A stretch of 44,665 bases of DNA from Allobosea sp. (GTDB lineage: Bacteria; Pseudomonadota; Alphaproteobacteria; Rhizobiales; Beijerinckiaceae): NCBI RefSeq assembly GCF_017308075.1, contig NZ_JAFKFX010000053.1:1-44665 (forward strand). Reading direction: 5' to 3'. The number at the start of each line of letters is the position of its first letter. Position 1 is the first letter of the stretch. Made by a program: the position numbers and the translations under genes. The notes under the pieces are model-generated. The model saw only the letters and a program-made list of their open reading frames with translations, was not told the origin of the DNA and ran no database searches. This document shows positions 33,073-42,322 of this stretch, in pieces.

Positions 33073-34182
33073 ATGCGCTACGAGATCGCTGTGGTCGATG
33101 GAGACGGGATCGGCGAGGAGGTCTGCCAATCGGCTCTCAGTGTCGTGAAGGCGACGCCGGGACTCTCGGGCGTCTTCGACTTCAGGAGCTATGTCGCCGG
33201 GGCCGAGGAATACCGCCGCTCAGGCAGCGCCTATCCCGAAGCGAGTTTCGAAGGCTGCCGCAAGGCGCACGCCATCCTGCACGGCGCTACCGGCATTCCG
33301 GGCGTCACCTATCCCGACGGCACGGAGACGGGCATCGAGTTCGGTCTGCAAACCAGGTTCAGGCTCGACCTCTACGCAAATGTCCGGCCTATCAAGCTTC
33401 GTGCGGGCGTGGATTCGCGTCTGCGTGATCGCAAGCCGGGCGATATCGACTACGTCATCGTGCGAGAGAACACCGAGGGCATGTATGCGGCCCGCGGCAG
33501 CGGCTCGATCCTGCGTGACGAGATCGCGGTCGACAATCTCGTCGTCACCCGCAAGGGCATCGAGCGCATTTCCCGCTTCGCATTCGAGCTTGCGCGCAAA
33601 CGCAACGGCGCTCCCGGCGACGGCAAGCGGCGGGTCACCTTGTGCGACAAGGCGAATGTGCTGCGCAGCTATGCCTTCTTCCGAAAGGTCTTCAACGAGG
33701 TCGCCGAGCACTACCCCGATATCGAAACCGACTATGCCTATGCCGACGCGATGACCTGCCATCTCGTCGAGCGGCCGGAATTCTACGACGTCATCGTCAC
33801 CGAGAACATGTTCGGTGACATCATTTCGGATCTTGCCGCAGTGACCGTCGGCAGCATGGGCATGTCGCCATCCTCCGAGCTCGGTGACCATAACGGCTTT
33901 TTCCAGGCCGCTCACGGCTCGGCTCCGACCATAGCGGGGCAGAACATCGCCAATCCCTATGGCACGATCCTTTCGGCCTCTTCGATGCTGGTTTGGCTCG
34001 GCGAGCGCCACGGCGATCCGCGTCTGATCAGGGGCGGGGCGGCGATCGAGCGGGCGGTCGATGCGGCCATGGCGAGCCCGGGCGGGCTGACGCGCGATCT
34101 TGGCGGTTCGGCGACGACCTCGGACGTCACGCGCCGCGTCATCGACAACCTCGCATCGCAAACGTCGGTCGCGGCCGAATAG
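33073..34182 (+). CDS. Isocitrate/isopropylmalate dehydrogenase family oxidoreductase (tartrate/D-malate dehydrogenase-like)
   Basis: The 369-residue protein is a beta-decarboxylating dehydrogenase that oxidises a (2R,3S)-hydroxy acid with NAD(P), giving a keto acid plus CO2. Visible motifs are Val-Asp-Gly-Asp-Gly-Ile-Gly at 8-14, Arg97 and Asn-Val-Arg-Pro at 103-106 for substrate carboxylates, Val-Arg-Glu-Asn-Thr-Glu-Gly at 130-136, Asp-Lys-Ala-Asn-Val-Leu-Arg, and the metal Asp cluster in Glu-Asn-Met-Phe-Gly-Asp-Ile-Ile-Ser-Asp. No leu genes are adjacent and the partners are an aldolase and a TctC protein, so a catabolic substrate such as tartrate, malate or a substituted malate is likelier than 3-isopropylmalate. 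The ATG at 33073 follows GGAGAGGGA. Confidence 0.86.
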   Translation: MRYEIAVVDGDGIGEEVCQSALSVVKATPGLSGVFDFRSYVAGAEEYRRSGSAYPEASFEGCRKAHAILHGATGIPGVTYPDGTETGIEFGLQTRFRLDLYANVRPIKLRAGVDSRLRDRKPGDIDYVIVRENTEGMYAARGSGSILRDEIAVDNLVVTRKGIERISRFAFELARKRNGAPGDGKRRVTLCDKANVLRSYAFFRKVFNEVAEHYPDIETDYAYADAMTCHLVERPEFYDVIVTENMFGDIISDLAAVTVGSMGMSPSSELGDHNGFFQAAHGSAPTIAGQNIANPYGTILSASSMLVWLGERHGDPRLIRGGAAIERAVDAAMASPGGLTRDLGGSATTSDVTRRVIDNLASQTSVAAE

Positions 34183-34217
34183 CCCCGAGCAAGGCCAGTC
34201 GTCCGAGGGAGGAAATC

Positions 34218-34979
34218 ATGCTTCGTCCTCTGCGGGAGCGGTTGCGAGACGAGGCGCCGCTGCTCGCCATCTTCTCGATCATGCGTAGCGTCGAGGCCGT
34301 CGAGATCATTGCGCTGGCAGGTTTCGATGCAGTGATCCTCGATATGGAGCACGGACCCTACGGAATCGACGAACTGGGCGGGCTGATCCTGGCGGCGCGC
34401 GCGAGGGGAATCTATCCGATCGTGCGCGTTGCGCGGAACGAGGCCTCGCTGATCGGAGCGGCGCTGGATGCCGGTGCGGCCGGCATCTTGGTCCCGCAGA
34501 TCGGGACGGTCGCAGAAGCGCGGATGGCGGTTTCGGCCGCCCGCTTCGCCCCGGACGGTACGCGGGGCGCCAATTCCTGGGTGCGGGCCGCCGATTATGG
34601 CGGGGCGCCTGACTGGTTCGGCCGCGCCAATGCCGAGGCGGCGATCATCTTGATGATCGAGGGCAAGGCCGGGCTCGCCAATCTCGCCGAGATCATCGCA
34701 GTGCCGGGATTGGATGGTGTCTTTCTCGGCCCCGTCGACCTCTCGCACGCTCTCGGGGTCCCCGGTCAGATTGACCATCCGAGCGTGCTCGACCGGATGC
34801 GTGCGGTGATCGCTGAAGCACGGATGCGTGGTCTCTCGGCCGCCGTCTTTGCGCCGGCGATCGCGGGTGCCCGCGGCTGGTTGGCCGAGGGCGCGACGCT
34901 GGTCGCCGTCGGTGTGGAAACCGGCCACCTGCGCAGCGCGCTCCTCCAGGTCAACGCGGCTGTGCGCGCCCCGGCCTGA
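34218..34979 (+). CDS. HpcH/HpaI aldolase family protein
   Basis: The 253-residue class II pyruvate-type aldolase carries Asp-Met-Glu-His45-Gly-Pro-Tyr, with the catalytic His, Arg70 in Ile-Val-Arg-Val, and Gly-Leu-Asp-Gly-Val-Phe-Leu-Gly-Pro-Val-Asp-Leu-Ser near the pyruvate site. The family splits 4-hydroxy-2-oxo acids into pyruvate (or oxaloacetate) and an aldehyde, using a divalent metal. GAGGGAGG precedes the ATG at 34218; the ORF extends upstream only by overlap with the previous gene. It lies 35 bases after the dehydrogenase gene, so the two form an operon and probably act in sequence. Confidence 0.9.
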   Translation: MLRPLRERLRDEAPLLAIFSIMRSVEAVEIIALAGFDAVILDMEHGPYGIDELGGLILAARARGIYPIVRVARNEASLIGAALDAGAAGILVPQIGTVAEARMAVSAARFAPDGTRGANSWVRAADYGGAPDWFGRANAEAAIILMIEGKAGLANLAEIIAVPGLDGVFLGPVDLSHALGVPGQIDHPSVLDRMRAVIAEARMRGLSAAVFAPAIAGARGWLAEGATLVAVGVETGHLRSALLQVNAAVRAPA

Positions 34980-35134
34980 GCGCTGCGGCGGCGCCGCGAC
35001 GACGCAGATATCGATGAACGAGCGACGGACACCGCTTCCGGCGAACGGTGAACCCTTGCCGCAAAGACCACCCGTGCCGGTTCGGGCTAACCTTGCCCGG
35101 GACGGGTTTCGCAAGAAAACCGTGGGAGGAATCG

Positions 35135-36103
35135 ATGCGAAAAATGCTCGCCCTGCTGGGAGCGGCCCTCTGCGTGCTGGCCGCGCCTGGTCCCGCCGCA
35201 GCGAAAGACTATCCGGACCGCCCGGTGACACTCGTCGTGGCCCAGGCTGCCGGCGGAACGAACGATGCCGTGGCGCGCTTCATCGCCGATCGGCTCAGCC
35301 GAAACATGGGGCAGCGCTTCGTCGTCGAGAACAAGGCCGGCGCCGGCGGCAATATCGGCACGGCATCGACGGCGCGGGCCGAGCCGGACGGATACACGCT
35401 GCTTGTCTCCGTCAACAACCCGCTCACGATCAATCCCTCGCTCTACCGGAGCACGGGCTTCGATCCGGTCGCGGATTTCGTGCCAGTCTCGCTCTTGGCG
35501 ACGGCGCCCTATGTCCTCGTCGCCAACCCGAAATTTCCGGCGAAAACGATGCCCGAGCTTCTCGCCCTCGCTAAGGAGAAGCCCAATCAGATCCAGTACG
35601 CCTCATCGGGAATCGGCACCGTCAACCACCTCCTGGTCGAGATGCTCGGCTTCGAGACCGGAACGAAGTTCGTGCACGTGCCCTATCGCGGCGTCTCGTC
35701 GCTGATGAGCGATCTCGTGGCGGGACATATCGAGCTCGGCTTCGCCACGATGCCGGCGGTGCAGTCCTTTCTGGAAGGAGGCAAGCTCACGGCGCTCGGC
35801 GTCAGCTCGACGAAGCGCCTGGGCATCGCGCCGGAGATTCCGGCCGTCGCCGAAACGGTTCCCGGCTACGGCTCCGAGCTCTGGGTCGGGCTGTTCGCCG
35901 TCCGCGGTACGCCGCCGGAGATCGTCGCGCGGCTGCACCGGGAGATCACCAATATCCTCCATGCCCCGAAGGAGCGCGCGGCTTTGACTGCGATGGGCGT
36001 CAATCCGGCCACCAGCACGCCGGAGGAGCTGGCAGCGCTGCTGAAGCAGGATCTCAAACTCTGGCAGGGCATCGTCGCCAAGGTCGGCGTGAAGATCGAT
36101 TAG
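35135..36103 (+). CDS. Tripartite tricarboxylate transporter substrate-binding protein (Bug/TctC family)
   Basis: The 322-residue precursor has a signal peptide ending near Ala-Ala-Ala-Lys at residue 23. The mature protein shows the Bug family start Asp-Tyr-Pro-Asp-Arg-Pro-Val-Thr-Leu-Val-Val-Ala, Pro-Ala-Gly-type glycine loop replaced by Ala-Ala-Gly-Gly-Thr-Asn-Asp, and the conserved-type Val-Pro-Tyr-Arg-Gly. Bug proteins bind carboxylates in the periplasm and deliver them to TctAB-type transporters; no TctA or TctB gene is in the window. GGGAGGA precedes the ATG. It follows the aldolase by 155 bases and is probably the sensor or uptake part of the same locus. Confidence 0.9.
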   Translation: MRKMLALLGAALCVLAAPGPAAAKDYPDRPVTLVVAQAAGGTNDAVARFIADRLSRNMGQRFVVENKAGAGGNIGTASTARAEPDGYTLLVSVNNPLTINPSLYRSTGFDPVADFVPVSLLATAPYVLVANPKFPAKTMPELLALAKEKPNQIQYASSGIGTVNHLLVEMLGFETGTKFVHVPYRGVSSLMSDLVAGHIELGFATMPAVQSFLEGGKLTALGVSSTKRLGIAPEIPAVAETVPGYGSELWVGLFAVRGTPPEIVARLHREITNILHAPKERAALTAMGVNPATSTPEELAALLKQDLKLWQGIVAKVGVKID

Positions 36104-36118
36104 TGGCGGATTTTTCCC

Positions 36119-36150
36119 GGCCGCGCCCGGTCGCTTGACCGGGTGCGGCC
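36119..36150. terminator. 14-bp hairpin after the TctC gene, possible terminator
   Basis: The arms at 36119-36132 and 36137-36150 pair over 14 bases with a single G-T wobble and a GCTT loop, 15 bases after the TctC stop. There is no T run on the far side, so it may mark a Rho-dependent or processed 3' end. It separates the TctC gene from the flavoprotein gene. Confidence 0.45.
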
Positions 36151-36309
36151 ATAGCTGCCGACTCCCGAGTCGGCCCGGCGCGTGCGCGGCCAAAGCGCCG
36201 GAATGCTTCTCGTCTCCGTACCGCCGGCTGCCTGCAGCCCTTGCGGCATCGAGAATTCTCGGCAAGCTCGGCGCAAGCGCGAAAGCCGTGGGTGGGCGAG
36301 GGGGGAAAA

Positions 36310-37965
36310 ATGGCCGAGGACGCCGATGTCGTGATCGTCGGTGCCGGGCTCGCCGGCCTCGTCGCTGCCGCCGAACTCGCCGATGCCGGCCGCAGGGCCG
36401 TCATCGTCGAGCAGGAACCGCAGGCCTCGCTCGGCGGCCAGGCGCACTGGTCCTTCGGCGGGCTGTTCCTGATCGATTCGCCCGAGCAGCGCCGGCTGCG
36501 CATCCGGGACTCTCTCGACCTTGCCCGGCAGGACTGGTTCGGCTCGGCCGGCTTCGACCGCGAGGAGGACCATTGGCCGAAGGCCTGGGCCGAAGCCTAT
36601 CTCGATTTTGCCGCCGGCGAGAAGCGTAGCTGGCTGCACCGGCAGGGCATGCGCTGGTTCCCGGTCGTCGGCTGGGCCGAGCGCGGCGGCTATCTCGCGA
36701 CCGGCCATGGCAATTCGGTGCCGCGCTTCCATGTCACCTGGGGCACGGGACCGGGCGTCCTCGAACCCTTCCTGCGCCGCGTCGCCGAGGCGCAGAAGAA
36801 AGGGCTGGTCGACTTTCGCTTCCGCCATCGTGTCACCGGTCTCTCGCGCAGTGCCGGCGCGGTCGACGGCGTCGCGGGCGAGATTCTCGAGGAGAGCGCG
36901 GTCGAGCGCGGGCAGGCGAGCGCCCGCACGGTGACGGGTAGTTTCGCGATCAGGGCCCAGGCGGTCATCGTCGCCTCCGGCGGCATCGGCGCGAATCATG
37001 CGCTCGTTCGGCGCAATTGGCCGGCCCGCCTCGGCGAGCCCCCGGCCCGGATGCTCTCGGGCGTGCCGGCCCATGTCGACGGCGCCATGCTCGCCGTGGC
37101 GGAAGGCGCCGGCGGCCGCCTGATCAATGGCGATCGGATGTGGCACTATGTCGAAGGCATCGCCAACTGGGCGCCGATCTGGCCGGCTCATGCGATCCGC
37201 ATCCTGCCCGGCCCGTCCTCGCTCTGGTTCGATGCGCGCGGCAACCGCCTGCCTGTGCCGCTCTTTCCCGGCTTCGACACGCTAGGCACGCTCGAGCATC
37301 TGGGCCGCACCGGCTTCGACCATTCCTGGTTCGTGGCGAGCCGCAGCATCGTCGCCAAGGAATTCGCGCTCTCCGGCTCCGAGCAGAATCCCGACCTCAC
37401 CGGCAGGAGCTGGCGTCAGGTGATCCAGCGGGCGAGGGCCGGGATGCCGTCGCCGGTCCAGGCCTTCCTCGACAGGGGTGAGGACTTCATCGTCGAGACC
37501 GATTTCTCCCGCCTTGTCGCCCGGATGAACGCGCTCGGCGGCGCCGGGCTGATCGACGAAGCCCATCTGCGCGCCCAGATCGAGGCCCGCGACCGCGATG
37601 CCGACAGCCCCTATGGCAAGGATCTCCAGGTCACGGCGCTGCGCGGCGCGCGCGCTTATCTCGGCGACCGGCTGATCCGGACGGCAAAGCCCCACCGCAT
37701 CCTCGACCCCGCCCACGGTCCGCTCGTCGCCGTCCGGCTCAACATCCTGACGCGCAAATCCCTCGGTGGATTGATGACCGATCTGTCTTCCCGCGTACTC
37801 GGAGGAGACGGAGCGCCGGTGCCCGGTCTCTACGCTGCCGGTGAGGCGGCCGGCTTCGGCGGCGGCGGGTTGCATGGCTATCGCGCCCTGGAAGGGACCT
37901 TCCTCGGCGGCTGCATCTTCTCGGGGCGAATCGCCGGCAGGGCGGCGGCGAGGGCCGTCGGCTGA
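36310..37965 (+). CDS. FAD-binding dehydrogenase (KsdD/fumarate-reductase flavoprotein family)
   Basis: The 551-residue flavoprotein has [11 protein letters not shown] near residues 8-18, an acidic Glu at the end of the second strand, and the C-terminal [15 protein letters not shown] of the FRD_2 family. The family includes 3-ketosteroid dehydrogenases and many uncharacterised 'FAD-binding dehydrogenases' of Hyphomicrobiales. No signal peptide is seen, so it is cytosolic. GGGGGG precedes the ATG at 36310. A hairpin sits between it and the TctC gene, so membership in the GntR-controlled row is uncertain. Confidence 0.88.
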   Translation: MAEDADVVIVGAGLAGLVAAAELADAGRRAVIVEQEPQASLGGQAHWSFGGLFLIDSPEQRRLRIRDSLDLARQDWFGSAGFDREEDHWPKAWAEAYLDFAAGEKRSWLHRQGMRWFPVVGWAERGGYLATGHGNSVPRFHVTWGTGPGVLEPFLRRVAEAQKKGLVDFRFRHRVTGLSRSAGAVDGVAGEILEESAVERGQASARTVTGSFAIRAQAVIVASGGIGANHALVRRNWPARLGEPPARMLSGVPAHVDGAMLAVAEGAGGRLINGDRMWHYVEGIANWAPIWPAHAIRILPGPSSLWFDARGNRLPVPLFPGFDTLGTLEHLGRTGFDHSWFVASRSIVAKEFALSGSEQNPDLTGRSWRQVIQRARAGMPSPVQAFLDRGEDFIVETDFSRLVARMNALGGAGLIDEAHLRAQIEARDRDADSPYGKDLQVTALRGARAYLGDRLIRTAKPHRILDPAHGPLVAVRLNILTRKSLGGLMTDLSSRVLGGDGAPVPGLYAAGEAAGFGGGGLHGYRALEGTFLGGCIFSGRIAGRAAARAVG

Positions 37966-38113
37966 GGCGCCATCCTGCCCGCGTCAGCGATGCCTCTTTC
38001 CCCGCGGCTCGCGAGCCCCTAAACAGCCTCCTTCGCCCAGCGGCCATGATCTGGCGGCGCAGGCACAGGCCATGACGGCGCGGTGCGCCAGCAAGACCAA
38101 CAGGATGCCACCC

Positions 38114-38812
38114 ATGTCGCTCGTCGATTCCGTCCGCAAGCTGATCGTGCCGATCCACAAGGAAGGCTATATCTTCATCGCTATCGGCGCCGTCGCGACG
38201 CTGGTGCTCGGCCAGCTCTGGGCGCCCTTCGGCTGGCTCGGCACGCTGATCACCCTGTGGATCTGCTATTTCTTCCGCGATCCCGTGCGCATCGTGCCGC
38301 AGCGGGAGGGGTTGGTGGTTTCGCCGGCCGATGGCCGCGTCAGCCAGATCGGCACGGCCCTGCCGCCCCCCGAGCTCGAGCTTCCGGCCGAGCCGATGAC
38401 CCGCATCTCGGTGTTCATGAACGTCTTCGACTGCCATGTGAACCGCAGCCCGGTCGCGGGCCGGATCGCCAAGATGGTCTATACGCCGGGCCTCTTCCTC
38501 AATGCCGAACTCGATAAGGCGAGCGAGGACAATGAGCGCAATGCGCTGGCTATCCAGACCAAGGCCGGCATTGTCGGCGTCGTCCAGATCGCCGGTCTCG
38601 TCGCCCGCCGCATCGTGCCCTTCGTCAAGGAGGGCGACGAACTCGCTCCGGGCGAGCGCTTCGGCCTGATCCGCTTCGGCTCGCGCGTGGACGTCTACCT
38701 GCCGCAGGGCGTCACCCCGCTGGTCAGCGAGGGCCAGACCATGATCTCCGGCGAGACCGTGCTGGCCGATTTCTCGGGCAACGACACGGATCGCGTGTTC
38801 CGCGCGATCTGA
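38114..38812 (+). CDS. psd: Phosphatidylserine decarboxylase (short form)
   Basis: The 232-residue proenzyme makes phosphatidylethanolamine from phosphatidylserine. Two hydrophobic segments (about 18-52) anchor it in the membrane. Ser-Pro-Ala-Asp-Gly-Arg-Val, [11 protein letters not shown] and Glu-Arg-Asn-Ala are family landmarks. The self-cleavage site is Arg-Phe-Gly189-Ser190-Arg-Val-Asp, which gives the pyruvoyl cofactor on the small chain; Gly-Ser replaces the Leu-Gly-Ser-Thr of the E. coli type, as usual for this short class. pssA follows 134 bases downstream, so consecutive pathway steps are paired. In-frame ATGs at 38072 and 38105 are possible alternatives. Confidence 0.93.
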   Translation: MSLVDSVRKLIVPIHKEGYIFIAIGAVATLVLGQLWAPFGWLGTLITLWICYFFRDPVRIVPQREGLVVSPADGRVSQIGTALPPPELELPAEPMTRISVFMNVFDCHVNRSPVAGRIAKMVYTPGLFLNAELDKASEDNERNALAIQTKAGIVGVVQIAGLVARRIVPFVKEGDELAPGERFGLIRFGSRVDVYLPQGVTPLVSEGQTMISGETVLADFSGNDTDRVFRAI

Positions 38813-38946
38813 GGTCGCGCCGTCCTTCCCGGGTTGAGCGCGATGCTCGCCCCGGGAAATTTTGCAGGGTGATGCTCGGCTCAGGCCGGGCATGGCGTGT
38901 GGACCCCGCCTAGCCTGCCGCCTGAAAACCGCGTATTCCGGCTGGC

Positions 38947-39813
38947 ATGAGCGATCTCTTCCCCCCTTTCGAACCCGAGCGCGTCGAGACCAAGCGCGCG
39001 CGCTTCAAGCCGATCCCGTTCCGGCTCCTGGCGCCGAACGTCATCACCCTGCTGGCGCTCTGCCTGGGCCTGACCGCGATGCGGCTGGTGGTCGAGGGCA
39101 AGCTCGAGACGGCGACGATCTGCATCCTGATCGCAGCGGCGCTCGACGGCGTCGACGGACGGCTGGCGCGCATGCTCAAGGGCACTTCGCGCTTCGGCGC
39201 CGAGCTCGATTCGCTCTCCGATTTCGTCAATTTCGGCGTCGCCACCGGCTATGTGCTGTGGATCTTCGTCCTGCACGACCTGAAATCCTTCGGCTGGATC
39301 GCGGTGCTGACGCTGGCCTGCGCCATGGCGCTCAGGCTCGCGCGTTTCAACGTCATGATCGACGATCCCAACCGTCCGGAATGGCAGAAGAACTTCTTCG
39401 TCGGCATGCCGGCTCCGGCCGGCGCGATCACCGCCATGCTGCCGCTCTATCTGCATTTCATCGGCGTGCCGGTGCAGGATTACGGCGCGCCCTTCGTCGG
39501 CCTCTACATCCTGTTCATCGCCTTCCTGACGATCTCGCGCATCCCCTGCTATGCCGGCAAGACGCTCGGCACCCGCGTCCCGCGCGATCAGGTTCTGCCG
39601 ATCTTCGTCGCCGTGGTCGTCGTCGCCGGCCTGCTCTTCGCCTATCCCTTCGAGATGCTGACGCTGATCGTCGTCGCCTATCTCGGCCTGATTCCGGTGA
39701 GCGTCGCGCGCTATCGCAAGCTCGAGCGCGAGCATGCCGCGAATCCGCAGCCGGTTGCCGAGGCGGCGATGCCGGTTGCGATGGCGGACCAGTCCGAGAC
39801 GCCGGAACGCTAG
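38947..39813 (+). CDS. pssA: CDP-diacylglycerol--serine O-phosphatidyltransferase
   Basis: The 288-residue membrane enzyme makes phosphatidylserine from CDP-diacylglycerol and serine, the substrate for Psd. The CDP-alcohol phosphotransferase motif DG-x2-AR-x8-G-x3-D-x3-D is complete: Asp70, Gly71, Ala74, Arg75, Gly84, Asp88 and Asp92. About six to eight hydrophobic spans follow up to residue 250, with a polar cytosolic tail. It lies downstream of psd on the same strand, the common arrangement in Hyphomicrobiales. Confidence 0.95.
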   Translation: MSDLFPPFEPERVETKRARFKPIPFRLLAPNVITLLALCLGLTAMRLVVEGKLETATICILIAAALDGVDGRLARMLKGTSRFGAELDSLSDFVNFGVATGYVLWIFVLHDLKSFGWIAVLTLACAMALRLARFNVMIDDPNRPEWQKNFFVGMPAPAGAITAMLPLYLHFIGVPVQDYGAPFVGLYILFIAFLTISRIPCYAGKTLGTRVPRDQVLPIFVAVVVVAGLLFAYPFEMLTLIVVAYLGLIPVSVARYRKLEREHAANPQPVAEAAMPVAMADQSETPER

Positions 39814-39826
39814 TTTCAGCTCGCCC

Positions 39827-40207
39827 TCAGCCGCGCCGGCCCGACAGCCGGCTGGCATTGGCGCTGGTGCGCTTCGAGAACGGCTCGAGCGTGTTGTGCG
39901 CCGCCTTGGCCGCGGCTTCGCCGAGCCCGCGTGGGGTCAGCGGCGTCACTGCCATGTTCAGCCAGAACAGGGTCGCAGCATGGCCGATGGCGAAGCTGCT
40001 TTCCATCACGGCCGAGACCTTCTCGACCACGGCCTTGCTGGCCTCGCGCTGGCCCCTGGCGTCTCCGAGGGCACCCTGCAGCAGGATGGGCAGTCGCATG
40101 GCGATCGTCAGCCCTGCATCGGCCTGCATGGTGATCATCTTCGAGACGATCGTCTGCGCCTGCGTTTCCGCCTGGCCCGCGTGCGAGCGCCTCTTCGATG
40201 TCGCCAT
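39827..40207 (-). CDS. Phasin-like helical protein, unknown
   Basis: The 126-residue product is basic at the start (Met-Ala-Thr-Ser-Lys-Arg-Arg) and largely amphipathic helix, with Ala-Glu-Thr-Gln-Ala-Gln-Thr-Ile-Val-Ser-Lys-Met-Ile and a later hydrophobic Ala-Thr-Leu-Phe-Trp-Leu-Asn-Met-Ala. This build is like small phasin or granule-associated proteins, but I cannot confirm the family. The ATG at 40207 has GGAG about ten bases upstream; longer frames lack support. It is convergent with pssA, 13 bases apart. A membrane- or granule-surface protein is the likeliest guess. Confidence 0.6.
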   Translation of the reverse strand: MATSKRRSHAGQAETQAQTIVSKMITMQADAGLTIAMRLPILLQGALGDARGQREASKAVVEKVSAVMESSFAIGHAATLFWLNMAVTPLTPRGLGEAAAKAAHNTLEPFSKRTSANASRLSGRRG

Positions 40208-40474
40208 GTTCGAATATCTCCGCGAGAACCGAGCGCTGGGCCTGCGCTGGCGCGGCTGCCAGAGCCGCGAGCCGGCGAATTTGGCAGTGCCGCATCCGTT
40301 GTGCAATGCGGCGGGGGCCGTAAAATATGCGTTACTCGCATGAAACCTGCTTGACGCCGGCGCTTGTATTGCGCCCAGCGCATCGGCTTGCGGTCGCATT
40401 CCCCCTTTCGCCAAATTGTTCTAAAGCCATCGAGAGGGCCTTGCATGGCCGGATCCGGAGCGAGCTAGACCGCG

Positions 40475-41125
40475 TTGAACCTTTTCGCCTCCTCGAAACC
40501 GGCCGGTTCGCGGCCGCAGCTGGTGCTGGCTTCGGCCTCGCCGCGCCGCCTCGCCCTGCTCGAACAGGCCGGCCTCAAGCCCGATGCGCTGCTGCCCTCT
40601 GATCTCGACGAATCGCCGCTCAAGGGCGAGCGCCCGCGCGACCTCGCCCGCCGTCTCGCCCGGGCCAAGGCCGAGGCCGGCCATGCCGCGCTGAAGAGCC
40701 GCCCCGATCTCGCAGGCGCCTATGTGATCGCCGCCGATACGGTCGTCGCTGTCGGCCGTCGCATCCTGCCCAAGGCCGAGGTCGTCGACGAGGCCGCGGC
40801 CTGCCTGCGGCTGCTCTCCGGCCGGGCGCACCGGGTCTATACCGGTGTCGCGCTGGTGACGCCGTCGGGCGCGATCCGGGAGCGCATCGTCGAGACGCGG
40901 CTGCGTTTCAAGCGGCTCTCCAATGAGGATCTGGAGAACTACCTCGCCTCGGGCGAATGGCGTGGCAAGGCCGGCGCCTATGCGATCCAGGGCATTGCTG
41001 GCTCCTTCGTGGTCAAGCTGGTCGGCTCCTATACCGGCGTCGTCGGCCTGCCGCTGCATGAGACGGTCAACCTGCTCGGCGGCGAGGGCTTTCCGATTCG
41101 CCTGGGCTGGCTCAACGCCGCCTGA
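40475..41125 (+). CDS. maf: Maf-family nucleoside triphosphate pyrophosphatase
   Basis: The 216-residue protein hydrolyses non-canonical nucleotides (Maf/YhdE/YceF family) to monophosphates. The phosphate motif Leu-Ala-Ser-Ala-Ser-Pro-Arg-Arg at 18-25 and Ile-Ala-Ala-Asp-Thr-Val-Val with the metal Asp are present, as is the [10 protein letters not shown] motif. The start is a TTG at 40475: an in-frame TAG lies at 40466-40468 and no ATG or GTG comes before the conserved motif except one too late, so TTG is forced. In many relatives maf is followed by yacG; here an SDR gene lies between them. Confidence 0.92.
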   Translation: MNLFASSKPAGSRPQLVLASASPRRLALLEQAGLKPDALLPSDLDESPLKGERPRDLARRLARAKAEAGHAALKSRPDLAGAYVIAADTVVAVGRRILPKAEVVDEAAACLRLLSGRAHRVYTGVALVTPSGAIRERIVETRLRFKRLSNEDLENYLASGEWRGKAGAYAIQGIAGSFVVKLVGSYTGVVGLPLHETVNLLGGEGFPIRLGWLNAA

Positions 41126-41154
41126 ATCAGAACAATGATGATGGAGGAAACGAC

Positions 41155-41979
41155 ATGGGCGAACGCCTGAAGGGCAAGGTCGCGATCGTCGCCGGCGCCG
41201 GCTCGATCGGCCCCGGCTGGGGCAATGGCAAGGCGACCGCGACCGTGTTCGCCCGCGAGGGTGCGCGCGTGGTCTGTGCCGACCGCAATCTCGACGCGGC
41301 GCAGGAGACGGCCGAGATCATCCGTGGCGAGGGCGGCGAGGCCTTCGCGATCCGCACCGACGTCACCCGGCCTGAGGATCTGGCGGCGCTCGTCGAGGCG
41401 ACGCTCAAGGCTTATGGCCGCATCGACGTGCTCGACAACAATGTCGGCATCGCCGAGGTCGGCGGCGTCGTCGATCTGCCGCTGGAAACCTGGGAGCGGG
41501 TCTTCAACGTCAACCTGACCGGCTGCTTCCTGGCGATGAAGCATGTCGTCCCGGTGATGCAGCGCCAGTTCGCCGAGAGCGGGCAGGGCGGCTCGATCAT
41601 CAACATCTCCTCGATCGCCTCGATCCGCCATACCGGCGTGCCCTATGCCAGCTATGGGGCCAGCAAGGCGGCGATGAACCAGCTCACCCGCACCACGGCG
41701 GCGCAATATGCCCGCGAGAAGATCCGCGTGAACGCAGTACTGCCCGGGCTGATGAAGACGCCGATGGTCGAGCATTCGGCCGGGCTGGCGCAGTCCTATG
41801 CCAAGGGCGATGTCGCGGCGATGTGGGCCAAGCGTGATTCGCAGGTTCCGATGGGCCATATGGGCGAGGGTTGGGACGTCGCCTGGGCCGCGCTCTTTCT
41901 CGCCAGCGACGAGGCACGCTATGTCACCGGGCTCGAACTGGTCGTCGATGGTGGAGTGACCTTGCAATATGGTGCCTGA
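41155..41979 (+). CDS. SDR family oxidoreductase
   Basis: The 274-residue short-chain dehydrogenase has the glycine motif in an extended form, Gly-Ala-Gly-Ser-Ile-Gly-Pro-Gly-Trp-Gly-Asn-Gly at 14-25, where the standard is T-G-x-x-x-G-x-G. Catalytic residues are Ser152/153, Tyr167 and Lys171 in Tyr-Gly-Ala-Ser-Lys, and Asn-Asn in Leu-Asp-Asn-Asn-Val-Gly. The motif Asp in Cys-Ala-Asp-Arg-Asn at the end of strand 2 suggests NAD. The substrate is unknown. GATGGAGGAAA precedes the ATG. Its last 11 bases overlap the yacG start, placing it in the maf-yacG transcript. Confidence 0.9.
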   Translation: MGERLKGKVAIVAGAGSIGPGWGNGKATATVFAREGARVVCADRNLDAAQETAEIIRGEGGEAFAIRTDVTRPEDLAALVEATLKAYGRIDVLDNNVGIAEVGGVVDLPLETWERVFNVNLTGCFLAMKHVVPVMQRQFAESGQGGSIINISSIASIRHTGVPYASYGASKAAMNQLTRTTAAQYAREKIRVNAVLPGLMKTPMVEHSAGLAQSYAKGDVAAMWAKRDSQVPMGHMGEGWDVAWAALFLASDEARYVTGLELVVDGGVTLQYGA

Positions 41980-42181
41980 AGAGCCTTCCAAGCCGGCTTC
42001 GCCGGGCGGCCGGCCTTGCCCGATCTGCGGCAAGCCGGCGGTGCAGCGCTTCAAGCCGTTCTGCTCGGCCCGCTGCGCCGACATCGATCTCGGCCGCTGG
42101 CTGAAGGGCAGCTATGTGATTCCCGGCGAGCCGGTCGAAGATCTCGCCGAGCAGCCGCGGCCGCGCGACGCGGAGGAGTGA
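41969..42181 (+). CDS. yacG: DNA gyrase inhibitor YacG
   Basis: The 70-residue zinc-finger protein has Cys17-Pro-Ile-Cys20 and Cys32-Ser-Ala-Arg-Cys36, the four zinc ligands of YacG, followed by Asp-Ile-Asp-Leu-Gly-Arg-Trp. In E. coli it binds GyrB and inhibits gyrase. It overlaps the SDR stop by 11 bases, so it is translated by coupling. The adjacent tRNA-Phe completes a gene order usual for Hyphomicrobiales. Confidence 0.93.
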   Translation: MVPEEPSKPASPGGRPCPICGKPAVQRFKPFCSARCADIDLGRWLKGSYVIPGEPVEDLAEQPRPRDAEE

Positions 42182-42212
42182 GGCGCGCCGCGGCTGGCGG
42201 CGCCTGGCGTTT

Positions 42213-42234
42213 CGCCGGCCTCCGGCGGATTTTT
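42213..42234 (+). terminator. Intrinsic terminator after yacG
   Basis: CGCCGG at 42213-42218 pairs with CCGGCG at 42222-42227 around CCT, then GA and TTTTT at 42230-42234. The position, 32 bases past the yacG stop and before tRNA-Phe, suits the end of the maf-SDR-yacG transcript. Confidence 0.65.
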
Positions 42235-42322
42235 CCACTGTCGCGATTTGCCGGCTGGACAGCCCGGCCCAGTCCCTCTATATCCCCTCGCACCAACCGA
42301 GGCGCAGCGCGCTTCGCCGGAT

